Under the pieces are notes generated by a model that was not told the DNA's origin, did no database searches, and saw nothing but the letters and a program-made list of their open reading frames with translations. From Tridacna crocea (Eukaryota > Mollusca > Bivalvia > Cardiida > Cardiidae): a stretch of DNA of 64,000 nt. Below are positions 38,101-42,837 of the stretch, piece by piece. Within the stretch, counting starts at the first letter, position 1; every line of letters starts with the position of its first letter. The position numbers were made by a program, and so were the translations under genes. The stretch spans positions 188,501 through 252,500 of the forward strand of contig OX031071.1 in the NCBI GenBank assembly GCA_943736015.1, read 5' to 3'.

Positions 38101-39662
38101 ACAGGATCTGTCCTTCTGTTACCACTGATCATTTTCTGGGTGATCGTTATTTGGGGAGAGCAGCCAATGACAAATATTTTACCAAGTGTGCAAAAATGCA
38201 CTGTATTACTTCAAATTGGAATTTGATATTCATCAGAACATCATTTATGCGTGAATTTCTCTCCTCTGGAAAGCAAATGTCACAGATTTGAACCATTTAT
38301 TAACTGTTCTTGCCTTGGAAATTTAGATCCTCTTACAAACTTTAACCCTTTACCGATGACAAAATGTTACCTGTGTCCAAGTTGAAAGCATTTGCAGGCA
38401 ACAATTTTGACATGATTCAAATGGGGCTGGCTTTCTTTGATAGGGTAGAAAACATTTGGGGAAAAGGAGAAAATGTTGGTTACCAGCATTTTTTCCTTTT
38501 CCCAAGATGTTTTTAAATAGCATCATCTATAGAGATTATTTGGTGAAGGGTTAGGTGCAGATCTCCCATTTATTTTTTTCTACAACCAATTCCAGGAGGT
38601 TGCCAAGTCCAATGCAAAACATTTTATAATTTTGTTCCGAGACACAAGCTGTGGCTATCGAGGTCTGTATGGATTCGATCCTGATACGGAGGACTGTGCG
38701 AAGATATGTGGAGTTGGGCCCCGTGCCATTTCAAATGACATGGTGGAAAAATACTACAAGTAAGAATTTTTTTTAGAGAGGTTCTGGAAAAGAGATTGAA
38801 CTCTTTTATCACTCAATCCCAACTTTTTACGACCAGTATTTTCTCCTTCTCCCATAATGTCTTTTTATAGGCTTCTTTCTCGGGGTCATCAAAAGTAGGG
38901 ATTGTGTGGTAATGGGATAATACTTCATACTGATTTTAAAGTCTTAATATCCGCATTATGATCTTAGACATCGATAAATTTTGACAAAGAACGATTTTAA
39001 ATGGTTCCGAAAAAACCTGAAAGTATTAAACTTCCTTATTATGCAAGGGAAAGTAGCCTGATTACCAATCAATTAGAGTAACTTCCGTTTGACAGACTGG
39101 TTTACCATATTTTGACCGAAAGTTGCTTATCTATTCATGGTAAATAGTAAAATAGTTAAAACAGTATAATAAACAGTTAAAACAGTAAAATAGTTAAAAT
39201 AGTATGATAGTGAAACCCTATTAGTTTGAACACAATATGGCTTCCCCTGCAAAAAAACATCGCATCATGCAGAAATTTATTGGCATATATACCAATCTGT
39301 GGCCGGTTCTCAAGTGATGTAGTAAAGGGAGGAAGTGGCCAAACGTCTTTGGTAAGTCTATATTCACAAATAAAGTTATATTTCAAGTCCATGTATATGA
39401 TATTCCTGAAAATATTCTCATATTCTTGAAAAATGCCTTCAAAATTCCGGATAATTGTCGTTTAGGGTTGGCATCTCTGGGGTAGTAAAGGTTAATATTT
39501 AATCAGTTTGACCTGTCTTTTCATTCCAGGTACAATTCCGGTGGAAAATCATTTTCGGAAGTTTCGTCAACTAAACATATATCTGTGTCAATCGACGCTG
39601 TCAACTTACAGAATTACGTGTGGAAACAGGGGACTAAAGCACCAGTCAAAGGATTAAGATGA
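2100..39662 (+). CDS. CAMSAP: CAMSAP/Patronin microtubule minus-end binding protein, 18 coding exons
   Basis: The gene is complete. Exons: 2100-2183, 12546-12641, 13276-13381, 13890-13999, 15160-15396, 16003-16141, 16883-17134, 18168-18401, 19974-20073, 21468-24984, 27116-27243, 27624-27892, 28917-28952, 31161-31223, 33639-33821, 37240-37358, 38596-38759, 39530-39662. All introns are GT-AG, phases agree throughout, and the sum is 5,970 nt (1,989 residues plus TGA). Seen: a CAMSAP-type CH domain at about 133-320 (FWINKV, MMISEMFYWFE), a coiled coil at about 898-937 ending AAFLHVV, a Pro/Gln-rich stretch at 1278-1457, a Lys/Glu coiled coil at 1626-1720, and a CKK domain from about 1850 (NAISHCCLAG). 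Known of the family: it caps and stabilises non-centrosomal microtubule minus ends through CKK. Length is somewhat above vertebrate paralogs, mainly from exon 10. Exons 13-15 are phase-symmetric and could be cassettes. The start is the first ATG after a TATA-like box; a further upstream non-coding exon cannot be excluded. Confidence 0.93.
2415..4400. mobile_element. Long inverted repeat (foldback-like) in CAMSAP intron 1
   Basis: About 2415-2780 is inverted relative to about 4030-4370 (shared taaatcctagttttgtgctc). A smaller inverted pair at 2711-2775/3005-3072 and a hAT-like insertion lie inside. Ends are approximate. Confidence 0.55.
3126..3960. mobile_element. hAT-like non-autonomous element
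   Basis: Ends cagggttcgaaatt and its inverse (aaattcgaaccctg), flanked by TACTG on both sides; the surrounding sequence matches an uninterrupted copy near 2190-2260. Interior has no coding capacity. Confidence 0.55.
4551..4778 (-). mobile_element. TTAA palindromic MITE, A-type
   Basis: TTAA at both ends; core ggtaacc. Same variant as 26487. Confidence 0.85.
5372..5597 (-). pseudogene. Possible hAT-transposase zinc-finger fragment
   Basis: Minus-strand reading contains YWLSDPEFSSFLKYD and VMLCKMC, resembling the W-L-x-x-PEF...C-x-x-C start of ZNF862-type hAT proteins. Adjacent to a cagggttcgc hAT-like end at 5042. The rest of the protein is missing. Confidence 0.3.
6513..6672 (+). mobile_element. 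Palindromic MITE, degenerate
   Basis: Inside the foldback element; the core is shortened. Confidence 0.5.
6682..6835 (+). mobile_element. SINE tail fragment
   Basis: gtggcttagaaagaatattg and a cattcattcaatcaaa end; lies inside the 6101-8084 foldback. Confidence 0.5.
6860..7082 (+). mobile_element. tRNA-derived SINE
   Basis: A box tagctcagtcgg (6869-6880) and B box gttcgatcc (6915-6923), then a body shared with 14655-14910; truncated tail. Confidence 0.65.
7310..7335. repeat. (GACA)n/(GATA)n microsatellite
   Basis: Short agacagacagacagacagat run inside the 6101-8084 foldback. Confidence 0.75.
8690..8976. mobile_element. Fragment of a ttgtcgcca/ttcgccaaatgaaa repeat
   Basis: Shares gttgtcgcca and ttcgccaaatgaaaaa with 5060-5110 and ends gcgaaccctg, a hAT-like end in inverse orientation. 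Truncated. Confidence 0.4.
9120..9332 (-). mobile_element. A-type MITE, diverged
   Basis: Core intact; left end decayed. Confidence 0.65.
9571..9783 (-). mobile_element. A-type MITE, left core arm deleted
   Basis: Only one arm of the palindrome remains, starting ggtaaccagcatttt. Confidence 0.65.
9868..10078 (-). mobile_element. A-type MITE, degenerate
   Basis: Core is agaaaatactaatattacca, imperfect. Confidence 0.5.
10282..10566 (-). mobile_element. A-type MITE with a duplicated core
   Basis: Two core arms separated by about 50 bp (10350-10400 and 10435-10470). Confidence 0.7.
10642..10851 (-). mobile_element. B-type MITE
   Basis: TTAA ends; core attgctcgttacgagca, right core arm shortened. 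Confidence 0.8.
11013..11148. repeat. gatcagactgcaca hairpin repeat, copy 1
   Basis: gtagatcaagatcagac and gtctgatctgtgatctac mirrored around gcacagaacgtgc. Related copies at 16155, 16318, 17737, 35365 and 44161. Confidence 0.65.
11660..11752 (+). mobile_element. A-type MITE, right half
   Basis: Begins inside the core. Confidence 0.6.
11866..12094 (+). mobile_element. C-type MITE, intact
   Basis: TTAA-ccctttacc to gtaaaggg-TTAA; core aaattgctcgtcacgagcaa with caccttttgcc arms. Confidence 0.88.
12130..12331 (+). mobile_element. A-type MITE with internal core deletion
   Basis: Core collapsed to gaaaatgctttcaatgtttt. Confidence 0.7.
12378..12466 (+). mobile_element. A-type MITE, right half
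   Basis: About 80 bp upstream of CAMSAP exon 2. Confidence 0.6.
12546..12641 (+). CDS. CAMSAP: CAMSAP exon 2 (residues 29-60)
   Basis: It lies between tttctcag and GAG|gtaagt, phase 0 to 0. The translation contains AKASLSWVLCKAYQDKVP and DPFYETGE, the conserved segment before the CH domain. MITE copies end about 80 bp upstream and begin about 18 bp downstream. Confidence 0.92.
12659..12850 (+). mobile_element. A-type MITE, right end lost
   Basis: Starts TTAA; palindromic core present. Confidence 0.65.
13276..13381 (+). CDS. CAMSAP: CAMSAP exon 3 (residues 61-96)
   Basis: Acceptor tttaccag, donor CAGG|gtaagtg, phase 0 to 1. It encodes IKPRLANVLANSDVYCQAC, the family's leucine-rich segment with the S-(E/D)-x-Y-C motif. 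Confidence 0.92.
13466..13768 (-). mobile_element. B-type MITE joined to an A-type right half
   Basis: B core at about 13545-13575; switches at about 13680 to A-type ccagcattttctcctttt and ends ggttaa. Confidence 0.75.
13890..13999 (+). CDS. CAMSAP: CAMSAP exon 4 (residues 96-132)
   Basis: Acceptor atttttcag, donor ATT|gtgagt, phase 1 to 0. It encodes GHWSIIQVLSRKGIYAVG, matching the conserved GHxSVIQALSRKGIY motif. An A-type MITE starts 42 bp after the donor. Confidence 0.94.
14042..14236 (+). mobile_element. A-type MITE, first of three abutting copies
   Basis: Starts TTAA; ends tttaa; 42 bp after the exon 4 donor. Confidence 0.8.
14237..14433 (+). mobile_element. B-type MITE, second of three
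   Basis: ends gggttaa, shared with the next copy. Confidence 0.75.
14429..14653 (-). mobile_element. A-type MITE, third of three
   Basis: Opposite orientation to the first copy. Confidence 0.78.
14655..14912 (+). mobile_element. tRNA-derived SINE, 5' truncated
   Basis: B box gggttcaatccctgg, gattgatgatagtcattgct body, gaaagcctggtgggagtgac and an aatcaatca tail; CAMSAP intron 4. Confidence 0.6.
14913..15090 (+). mobile_element. A-type MITE, degenerate
   Basis: Ends about 70 bp before CAMSAP exon 5. Confidence 0.5.
15160..15396 (+). CDS. CAMSAP: CAMSAP exon 5, first half of the CH domain (residues 133-211)
   Basis: Acceptor attttccag, donor AAG|gtattg, phase 0 to 0. It encodes AHLALIDALMQAFSCEIVTI and then a segment ending EDAMVFWINKV-like (here TEDAIVFWINKV), the CAMSAP CH-domain signature. 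Open reading continues through both flanking introns, so splice sites rather than stops set the ends. Confidence 0.94.
15532..15755 (-). mobile_element. A-type MITE, intact
   Basis: TTAA at both ends; core ctggttgccag. Confidence 0.85.
16003..16141 (+). CDS. CAMSAP: CAMSAP exon 6, CH domain (residues 212-258)
   Basis: Acceptor tttaatttcag, donor GAAG|gtattt, phase 0 to 1. It contains MESLLTDMGDGCSLASLISF and YCPQILKLE, equivalent to the family's DL-DG-ALLA-hYYCP region. Confidence 0.93.
16155..16276. repeat. gatcagactgcaca hairpin repeat, copy 2
   Basis: Flanked by gctgaccttttgcagacagt and gaagagatatttttcg; CAMSAP intron 6. Confidence 0.6.
16318..16402. repeat. gatcagactgcaca hairpin repeat, copy 3
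   Basis: Second copy in the same intron, partly truncated. Confidence 0.55.
16450..16678 (+). mobile_element. A-type MITE, intact
   Basis: Close to the family consensus; TTAA at both ends. Confidence 0.9.
16883..17134 (+). CDS. CAMSAP: CAMSAP exon 7, end of the CH domain (residues 258-342)
   Basis: Acceptor ttttttccag, donor CAAG|gtttgt, phase 1 to 1. It encodes ADSLYNLRLIKTFCDRHLP, FEDLLYTHQTVRPNLVMMIS and EMFYWFE, closing the CH domain. Confidence 0.93.
17161..17330 (-). mobile_element. SINE fragment, inverse orientation
   Basis: Reverse complement resembles the tail shared by the SINE at 6860; head decayed. Confidence 0.4.
17336..17570 (+). mobile_element. tRNA-derived SINE, diverged
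   Basis: ggtagctcagttgttagtga head and the family tail gtgtcagtactggtgtgaga; in CAMSAP intron 7. Confidence 0.7.
17737..17862. repeat. gatcagactgcaca hairpin repeat, copy 4
   Basis: gaagatcaagatcagactac mirrored by gtctgatcttggatctac. Confidence 0.6.
17914..18116 (+). mobile_element. A-type MITE, core arm deleted
   Basis: Ends about 50 bp before CAMSAP exon 8. Confidence 0.75.
18168..18401 (+). CDS. CAMSAP: CAMSAP exon 8, Ser/Pro-rich linker (residues 342-420)
   Basis: Acceptor gtttaacag, donor ATAG|gtgtgc, phase 1 to 1. Polar linker after the CH domain with no recognised fold. An A-type MITE ends about 50 bp before the acceptor. Confidence 0.82.
18516..18703. mobile_element. Hairpin MITE (tgtattcaccaacc family), copy 1
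   Basis: Near-complete palindrome: tattcaccaaccattcttaa and its inverse, with gattggctaaaccaatc in the centre. Confidence 0.7.
18741..18967 (-). mobile_element. A-type MITE, intact
   Basis: TTAA at both ends. Confidence 0.88.
19405..19650 (-). mobile_element. A-type MITE
   Basis: Core agaaaatgctgttaaacagc; right end has about 20 extra bp. Confidence 0.75.
19700..19929 (+). mobile_element. A-type MITE, intact
   Basis: Right TTAA is 44 bp before the exon 9 acceptor boundary. Confidence 0.88.
19974..20073 (+). CDS. CAMSAP: CAMSAP exon 9, linker (residues 420-453)
   Basis: Acceptor gttaatttgcag, donor ATCAG|gtttgt, phase 1 to 2. Low-complexity linker; supported by phase agreement on both sides rather than strong homology. 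An A-type MITE ends 44 bp upstream of the acceptor. Confidence 0.8.
20129..20357 (+). mobile_element. A-type MITE
   Basis: Right end gggtcaaa (TTAA mutated). Confidence 0.82.
20690..20914 (+). mobile_element. A-type MITE, diverged
   Basis: Ends gggttaa; left end lost. Confidence 0.6.
20960..21430 (+). mobile_element. tRNA-derived SINE split by a hairpin MITE
   Basis: ggtagctcagtggttaggta head with agttcgatacc B box; tail resumes after 21337 (cgtgccaatactgg) and ends just before CAMSAP exon 10. Confidence 0.65.
21114..21337. mobile_element. Hairpin MITE (tgtattcaccaacc family), copy 2
   Basis: Same family as 18516; inserted into a SINE, with ggggct on both sides. Confidence 0.65.
21468..24984 (+). 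CDS. CAMSAP: CAMSAP exon 10, 3.5 kb central exon (residues 453-1625)
   Basis: Acceptor atgtttcag, donor GATGAG|gtagct, phase 2 to 0. It holds most of the disordered middle: an Arg-rich coiled coil at about 898-937 (KLEEKRKAIERKK...AAFLHVV), a second helix at about 1180-1206 (SLDKLNQSLNDLQGEIMKL), a Pro/Gln/Tyr-rich segment at 1278-1457, and GGFFVSVDEGSPRRVKNKP at about 1529, which matches the family's GFF-DED-PKRPKP motif. The frame stays open 39 nt past the donor to a stop at 25021-25023. A retained intron would therefore give a protein truncated before the CKK domain. Confidence 0.93.
25187..25394 (+). repeat. 5' LTR with Pol III-like A and B boxes
   Basis: Contains A box tggctcagtgg (25273-25283) and B box agttcgaatcc (25316-25326), 43 bp apart, the spacing of a tRNA gene. 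The full cloverleaf does not close, so it is tRNA-like rather than a tRNA. Confidence 0.75.
25511..25718 (+). repeat. 3' LTR with the same A and B boxes
   Basis: Direct copy of the 5' LTR at a 324-bp offset; boxes at 25597-25607 and 25640-25650. The match suggests a recent insertion. Confidence 0.75.
26064..26292 (+). mobile_element. A-type MITE, intact
   Basis: TTAA at both ends. Confidence 0.88.
26487..26715 (-). mobile_element. A-type MITE, intact
   Basis: Long near-perfect palindrome; same variant as 4551. Confidence 0.9.
26846..26900. repeat. 18-bp tandem repeat, three units
   Basis: tcctcactcacaggcaca repeated, in CAMSAP intron 10. Confidence 0.8.
27116..27243 (+). CDS. CAMSAP: CAMSAP exon 11, coiled coil (residues 1626-1668)
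   Basis: Acceptor catattttacag, donor GAAAG|gtaggt, phase 0 to 2. Almost entirely Lys, Arg, Glu and Gln (EEEMQKKKDKIEKMRLKRQ), corresponding to the coiled coil upstream of CKK. Confidence 0.9.
27375..27601 (+). mobile_element. A-type MITE next to a splice acceptor
   Basis: Right TTAA lies 22 bp before CAMSAP exon 12. Confidence 0.85.
27624..27892 (+). CDS. CAMSAP: CAMSAP exon 12, coiled coil and basic linker (residues 1668-1758)
   Basis: Acceptor catttaacag, donor GCTT|gtaagt, phase 2 to 1. EEKARREQIFKQYLEKKEEE is followed by KPKQKSRPKSMFVKGG and a CSSNEDLSARA-like segment, matching the KPKSKPKKPRPKS and NLSR region of CAMSAPs. A MITE ends only 22 bp before the exon. Confidence 0.92.
27965..28193 (-). 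mobile_element. A-type MITE
   Basis: Right TTAA retained; left ttga. Confidence 0.82.
28200..28376 (+). mobile_element. SINE tail fragment
   Basis: gaaagttgtgtcagtactgt and aggtgcactgactgccatgg motifs; 3' part replaced by an A-type MITE at 28377. Confidence 0.55.
28377..28586 (+). mobile_element. A-type MITE, right end lost
   Basis: Left TTAA; interrupts a SINE tail. Confidence 0.78.
28917..28952 (+). CDS. CAMSAP: CAMSAP candidate microexon 13 (36 nt)
   Basis: A 36-nt segment between tgtttatttag and CAAAG|gtaaat, phase 1 to 1, adding about 12 residues (FKRLLFSNIAKG). Its length is a multiple of three, so skipping keeps the frame. Inferred from splice signals and phase only, so an optional or even spurious exon is possible. 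Confidence 0.5.
28984..29193 (-). mobile_element. A-type MITE, degenerate
   Basis: Directly follows microexon 13 by about 30 bp. Confidence 0.55.
29250..29461 (-). mobile_element. B-type MITE
   Basis: Core attgctcgtaatgagcaatt; right TTAA. Confidence 0.8.
30070..30292 (-). mobile_element. A-type MITE, diverged
   Basis: Core catgctggtagccagcattt. Confidence 0.6.
30403..30631 (+). mobile_element. A-type MITE, intact
   Basis: TTAA at both ends. Confidence 0.88.
30867..31066. mobile_element. Core-less MITE with two left arms
   Basis: Both ends are the long arm (attgaaagcatttgcagacg and inverse); the palindromic core is absent. TTAA at both ends. Confidence 0.75.
31161..31223 (+). CDS. CAMSAP: CAMSAP candidate cassette exon 14 (63 nt)
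   Basis: It lies between ttattttcag and GCAG|gtaaat, phase 1 to 1, adding about 21 basic residues (GFGPRGKLSLPSTRQKMRKA). Frame-neutral if skipped. Good splice signals and an open frame support it; I recognise no homologous vertebrate segment. Confidence 0.6.
31384..31612 (+). mobile_element. A-type MITE, intact
   Basis: Core arms gtgtgaaaaggag and inverse: compensating changes keep the palindrome. Confidence 0.85.
32052..32255 (-). mobile_element. A-type MITE sharing its right TTAA
   Basis: Core arms ttttgggaaaagaagaaaat; right TTAA is also the left TTAA of the next copy. Confidence 0.8.
32252..32480 (-). mobile_element. A-type MITE, tandem with the previous copy
   Basis: TTAA at both ends. 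Confidence 0.82.
32640..32935. repeat. Cytosine-run flanked repeat
   Basis: Starts tatcccccc, contains ctgtctgtccgtgtgcctgc and ends gtgggggtatc; looks like a diverged mobile element. Confidence 0.4.
33346..33559 (+). mobile_element. A-type MITE
   Basis: TTAA at both ends; 79 bp before CAMSAP exon 15. Confidence 0.85.
33639..33821 (+). CDS. CAMSAP: CAMSAP exon 15, linker before CKK (residues 1791-1852)
   Basis: Acceptor cttccacag, donor TCTG|gtatta, phase 1 to 1. It encodes HRRPPSPDLYGRQRRGNRST and ends SAHGSDYSG, joining directly to PKLFVKPSAKSN in exon 16. A hAT-like element is inserted about 18 bp after the donor. Confidence 0.9.
33840..35252. mobile_element. hAT-like element, 1.4 kb
   Basis: Terminal inverted repeat tagggatggcaacgagta at both ends, flanked by atttttaa and atctttaa (8-bp duplication with one mismatch), as expected for hAT. 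Subterminal gagtactcg repeats. No transposase found. Confidence 0.75.
35365..35452. repeat. gatcagactgcaca hairpin repeat, copy 5
   Basis: Between the hAT-like element and an A-type MITE. Confidence 0.55.
35480..35708 (+). mobile_element. A-type MITE sharing its right TTAA
   Basis: Right TTAA is the left TTAA of a B-type copy. Confidence 0.85.
35705..35879 (+). mobile_element. B-type MITE truncated by a tandem array
   Basis: Core gtgctcgttacgaacaattt; right arm replaced at about 35880. Confidence 0.75.
35880..37030. repeat. Tandem array, period about 145 bp
   Basis: Units begin gaggccacattttcagtcc near 35951, 36078, 36221, 36368, 36518, 36663 and 36808. The array opens with gatcgcgctgtgtctgacgt and closes with gggccatcattgccctctcg. 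It truncates a B-type MITE. In CAMSAP intron 15. Confidence 0.8.
37240..37358 (+). CDS. CAMSAP: CAMSAP exon 16, start of the CKK domain (residues 1852-1891)
   Basis: Acceptor ctttttcag, donor GAG|gtaagt, phase 1 to 0. GPKLFVKPSAKSNRHIIINA followed by ISHCCLAGSVN is the highly conserved opening of the CKK microtubule-binding domain. Confidence 0.97.
37492..37711 (+). mobile_element. C-type MITE
   Basis: Left TTAA, right gtcaa; core gctcttcacgagc. Confidence 0.8.
38020..38175 (+). mobile_element. SINE fragment
   Basis: gtggttcaaatctgc B-box-like and gattgatgatggtcattgtt body shared with 14655-14910. Confidence 0.45.
38342..38553 (+). mobile_element. A-type MITE
   Basis: Core arms catttggggaaaaggagaaa, changed on both sides; 43 bp before exon 17. 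Confidence 0.72.
38596..38759 (+). CDS. CAMSAP: CAMSAP exon 17, CKK domain (residues 1892-1946)
   Basis: Acceptor accaattccag, donor TACAA|gtaaga, phase 0 to 2. It contains AKHFIILFRDTSCGYRGLYG and the ICGVGPRAIS segment, matching HYIILFRDAGCQFRALY and the GxGPK-I motif of CKK. Confidence 0.97.
38801..38920 (-). mobile_element. A-type MITE, internal deletion
   Basis: Both ends present, one core arm missing. Confidence 0.55.
39530..39662 (+). CDS. CAMSAP: CAMSAP exon 18, end of CKK and stop codon (residues 1946-1989)
   Basis: Acceptor tcattccag, phase 2, ending in TGA. It encodes YNSGGKSFSEVSSTKHISVS and VNLQNYVWKQ, equivalent to the last CKK strands, then a short basic tail. Confidence 0.95.
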
Positions 39663-39741
39663 AATTAGGATAGCTTTGTAGTGTTGCTTTAATCTTTAGC
39701 TAATGCAGATCAGAGCGCCAGATAGAGGGGGTGATTTTGAT

Positions 39742-39963
39742 GTAACTCTTTTATCAAACAAAATTTTAGACTGGTCCAAATTAAAAGCATTTGCAGACAT
39801 CAAATTAAATGTTGTTAAAATGCTTTCTTTTTTCAATAAGTAGAAAACATTGTAGGAAAAGGAGAAAATGCTGGTTACCAGCATTTTCTCCTTTTCCCAC
39901 AATGTTTTCAAAAGGCCTCTTTACTATGGTCGTTAAAAGTCGGGATTGTGTGGTAAAGAGTTA
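39742..39963 (+). mobile_element. A-type MITE in the CAMSAP 3' UTR region
   Basis: Intact palindrome 80 bp after the stop codon; would be transcribed as a long hairpin if the 3' UTR extends through it. Confidence 0.8.
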
Positions 39964-40305
39964 GAAAATGAAAATTTCAAATTTTCTCCACTAAACCCTA
40001 TGTTATTGGTACTTGGAGCTGCAGATAGAGGGGGTGATTTTGATTTTAGAATTAAAGATATTAATCATTTTGCACCAAACCCTATGATGTGGGTACTCAC
40101 TAGAATCGTCTCAACGAGAGTTAGCTAAACCCTAGAGTACCCACAACGTAGGGTTTGAAAGAGAAATGATGGATTTAGAATACCATCACTCCCTCTTATC
40201 TGGAACTCTGACTGCAGATAATTTATGTATCTGTGCAGCATACTGGTATTTAAAATAGTGTGGTTAAAGGAGAAATTTCTTTTAACATGCTTATTGTCAT
40301 ATTTA

Positions 40306-40495
40306 TAACTCGTTACTAGACCAAACAGATGTGGTATTTTTCAAATCCAAAGCTTTTGCAAGTTTCAAATAAAACAAGATTCGTCATGCAATTTGTCATT
40401 GAAAGAGTAAAAAATGTTGTTGGAAAAGGAGGAAAAACTGGTTACCAGTATTTTCTCCTTTTCTGCAATGTTTTCGAAAGGCATCTTCTAAAGAG
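40306..40495 (+). mobile_element. A-type MITE, degenerate
   Basis: Core aaaactggttaccagtattt. Confidence 0.5.
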
Positions 40496-40540
40496 AAATT
40501 ACATGTGGTTCATATGGTCCAAACTGTCTTTAAATTTAGA

Positions 40541-40659
40541 GTAAAATGCATTGTGAAAAAAGCAGAAAATGCTTGTGACCATTTTCTACTTTTCCTACAA
40601 TGTTTTCAAAAGACTTCCTTCTCAATACAAACTGTGGCTTGTTGGTGAGGAGATTAAAA
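40541..40659 (+). mobile_element. A-type MITE fragment
   Basis: Core and right arm only. Confidence 0.5.
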
Positions 40660-40679
40660 CATAGGTTCATTCATTCCTC

Positions 40680-41165
40680 ACAACGTACGTCAGTGTGATG
40701 TCACAGGTAGTGATATCGGACCCTTGTTATAAAGTCAGTGTGCGTGTTTGGTAAGACTGTTTTTTTTTTTTATTTTGTAATCGTTCCTTTAAATGATCTG
40801 AAAAAGTCTTTAGACCTCCAAAGCATACAATGCCTAGGGACTTTGTTTTTTGTCAAAGCTTTTGTTAACTACTTACCATAATGGAATAGACTTCGACCAA
40901 CTATTAAAACCCATTAACTTTTTGATATTTGGTCAAAGTGTTTGTGTATATAGACATCTGTTTCCTGTCAAAAATATCAGAATATTAAATGTATTTATTT
41001 AATGTCTTTGATAAATACATGAGAGTCTTTGTAGTCCTTTTGTATCCACCCAAGCTGGCTTCATTCTATCTGCATATCATACTTACTTTTCAATATGGCT
41101 GACATGTTACGAAAATGCGCAGGTCCGATATCACTTCCTGTGACGTAGGTTGTTACCCTTGTCAT
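40680..41165. mobile_element. TIR element with tgatatcggacc inverted ends
   Basis: gtcacaggtagtgatatcgg near 40700 is matched inversely by ccgatatcacttcctgtgac near 41128. Interior has no coding. Confidence 0.55.
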
Positions 41166-41351
41166 TTATGACTCCATAATTCAATTTAATTACTTTCATT
41201 CTTCATGAATATTCTCAAAACCTCTGTGTCAAATATGTGACAAGACATTACAAGATATTTAACAATATCTTTACTCCTGTACCAGGTGGGCAAATCTTGG
41301 ACTTGTCCAAACTGAAAGCTTCTACCTATGGTTGTTCAAATGTTGCTGCAG

Positions 41352-41579
41352 TTAACCTTTTACCCCATAAAGCATTTCTATTGTATCTCTAATTGACCCT
41401 AAATAACAGTAAGGATGAAGCTGTTTCTTATGTGTATATGACACGATTTGAAAGTGTAGAAAAAATTGTGGGAAAAGGTGAAATTGCTCGTCACGAGCAA
41501 TTTCACCTTTTGCTACAATGTTTTCCAGAGGCTCCTACAAGCAATTCGTAGAAATGAGTATCTGTGGAGTAAAGGGTGA
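41352..41579 (+). mobile_element. C-type MITE
   Basis: Core attgctcgtcacgagcaatt; left TTAA, right ggtgaa. Confidence 0.8.
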
Positions 41580-41631
41580 AGGGAATATGCAGCTATACTT
41601 GTGCTATGTCTTTTTCATGTGTTTTTTTTTT

Positions 41632-41858
41632 TTAACCCTTTACCATACAATCCCTACTTTTAACGACCCTGAGAAAGAAGCCTTTTAGAAAACATTGTAG
41701 GAAAAGAAGAAAATGCTGGTAACCAGCAATTTGTCCTTTTCCCACAATGTTTTTAACCTGCTTGAAACCAATCTAAATTTGAGTTACATTTATTTTGTTG
41801 TCTGCAAGTGGTTTCAATTTGGACCAGTGTAAAATTTTGTTGTTTGATATAGAGTTAA
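41632..41858 (-). mobile_element. A-type MITE
   Basis: TTAA at both ends. Confidence 0.85.
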
Positions 41859-42000
41859 TTCCCAAAAGGTCGGTGAGTGGCGCCAAGCAGTCTAAAGATT
41901 AATGATGGATTCAAGAATACAGCTTAATCTTTGTGTGTGAATTTTTGTATGTCTATTGCTATCATTATAATTAAGACATACTCTTGCAAAAAGGGGGCAT

Positions 42001-42229
42001 GAACCCATTACCACACAATACCTACTTCTGACGCCCCTCAGAAAGAAGCCTTTTGAAAACATTGTGGGAAAAGGAGAAAATGCTGGTAACCAGCATTTTC
42101 TTCTTTTCCCACAAAGTTTTCTACCCCCATCAAAGAGAAATTACATCATTTGAGCTACAATGAAATTGTCATCTGCAAATGCTTTCAATTTGAATAAGTT
42201 TTAAAATTTGCCGTGTGGTGAAGGGTTAA
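42001..42229 (-). mobile_element. A-type MITE
   Basis: Right TTAA; left tgaa. Confidence 0.82.
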
Positions 42230-42370
42230 GCCCCCTTTTCATAGAGCATGGATCAGATTTTTTTTTTGACCAGCTTTTCTGTGATATTAATCTCATGTTC
42301 TCATCAGAATTTTTAATGCATGTTGTTGATAAGCCTTGTAGTCGTCATTGAAAAACGCCATTTTAGTAAT

Positions 42371-42466
42371 TGTAGAGCCACTTTGTCGGTTTACTTCAAA
42401 AATCTCACAACTACAGCTTGTTTCAAGCTGTAGTTATGAGATTTGTGAAGTAAAGTGACAATGTGT
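42371..42466. repeat. Hairpin, about 95 bp
   Basis: tttacttcaaaaatctcaca and actacagcttg are mirrored around position 42424. Probably a MITE. Confidence 0.55.
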
Positions 42467-42574
42467 TCTTCATGTTGTGTTACTGGAGATAATTTCTACC
42501 TTACTGCAAAGCTTTTTCCCATATGTAATCAATACTTGACAATTGTGTTAGGGAGAATTCTCTTTAGCTCAGTG

Positions 42575-42837
42575 ACCGCCTGGATGGCTCAGTGGTGAGC
42601 GTGTCGGACTCTTGACCTGGTGGTTATGAGTTTGATACCCAGTTGAGGCCAACTTTCTTTCCAGAGTATTTTCCCCTCTCACCTCTGCTGAAGCATGTGA
42701 GAAAAGCAGTGGGTGGCTTCTGAAAGAAAGTAGTGTAAGCACCGGTGTGAGAAAGCCAGGAAAAAACACATGTGCATCATCGACCGCCATGATATGACCA
42801 TTGCTGTTAAAGTGGCGTTAAACCCCAATACAACCAA
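42575..42837 (+). mobile_element. tRNA-derived SINE, full length, inserted in another SINE
   Basis: A box tggctcagtgg (42585-42595) and B-box-like gagtttgatac (42628-42638), ending aaaccccaatacaaccaac. 13-bp duplication ctttagctcagtg at 42562-42574 and 42838-42850. Confidence 0.85.

Larger units (their letters stand above)
39663..40680 (+). other. CAMSAP 3' UTR candidate region
   Basis: Directly after the stop codon. Contains an A-type MITE (39742-39963), a 23-bp direct repeat (the motif agatagagggggtgattttg near 39716 and 40024), degenerate MITEs, and aataaa at 40368-40373. The true polyadenylation site is not determinable here. Confidence 0.35.
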
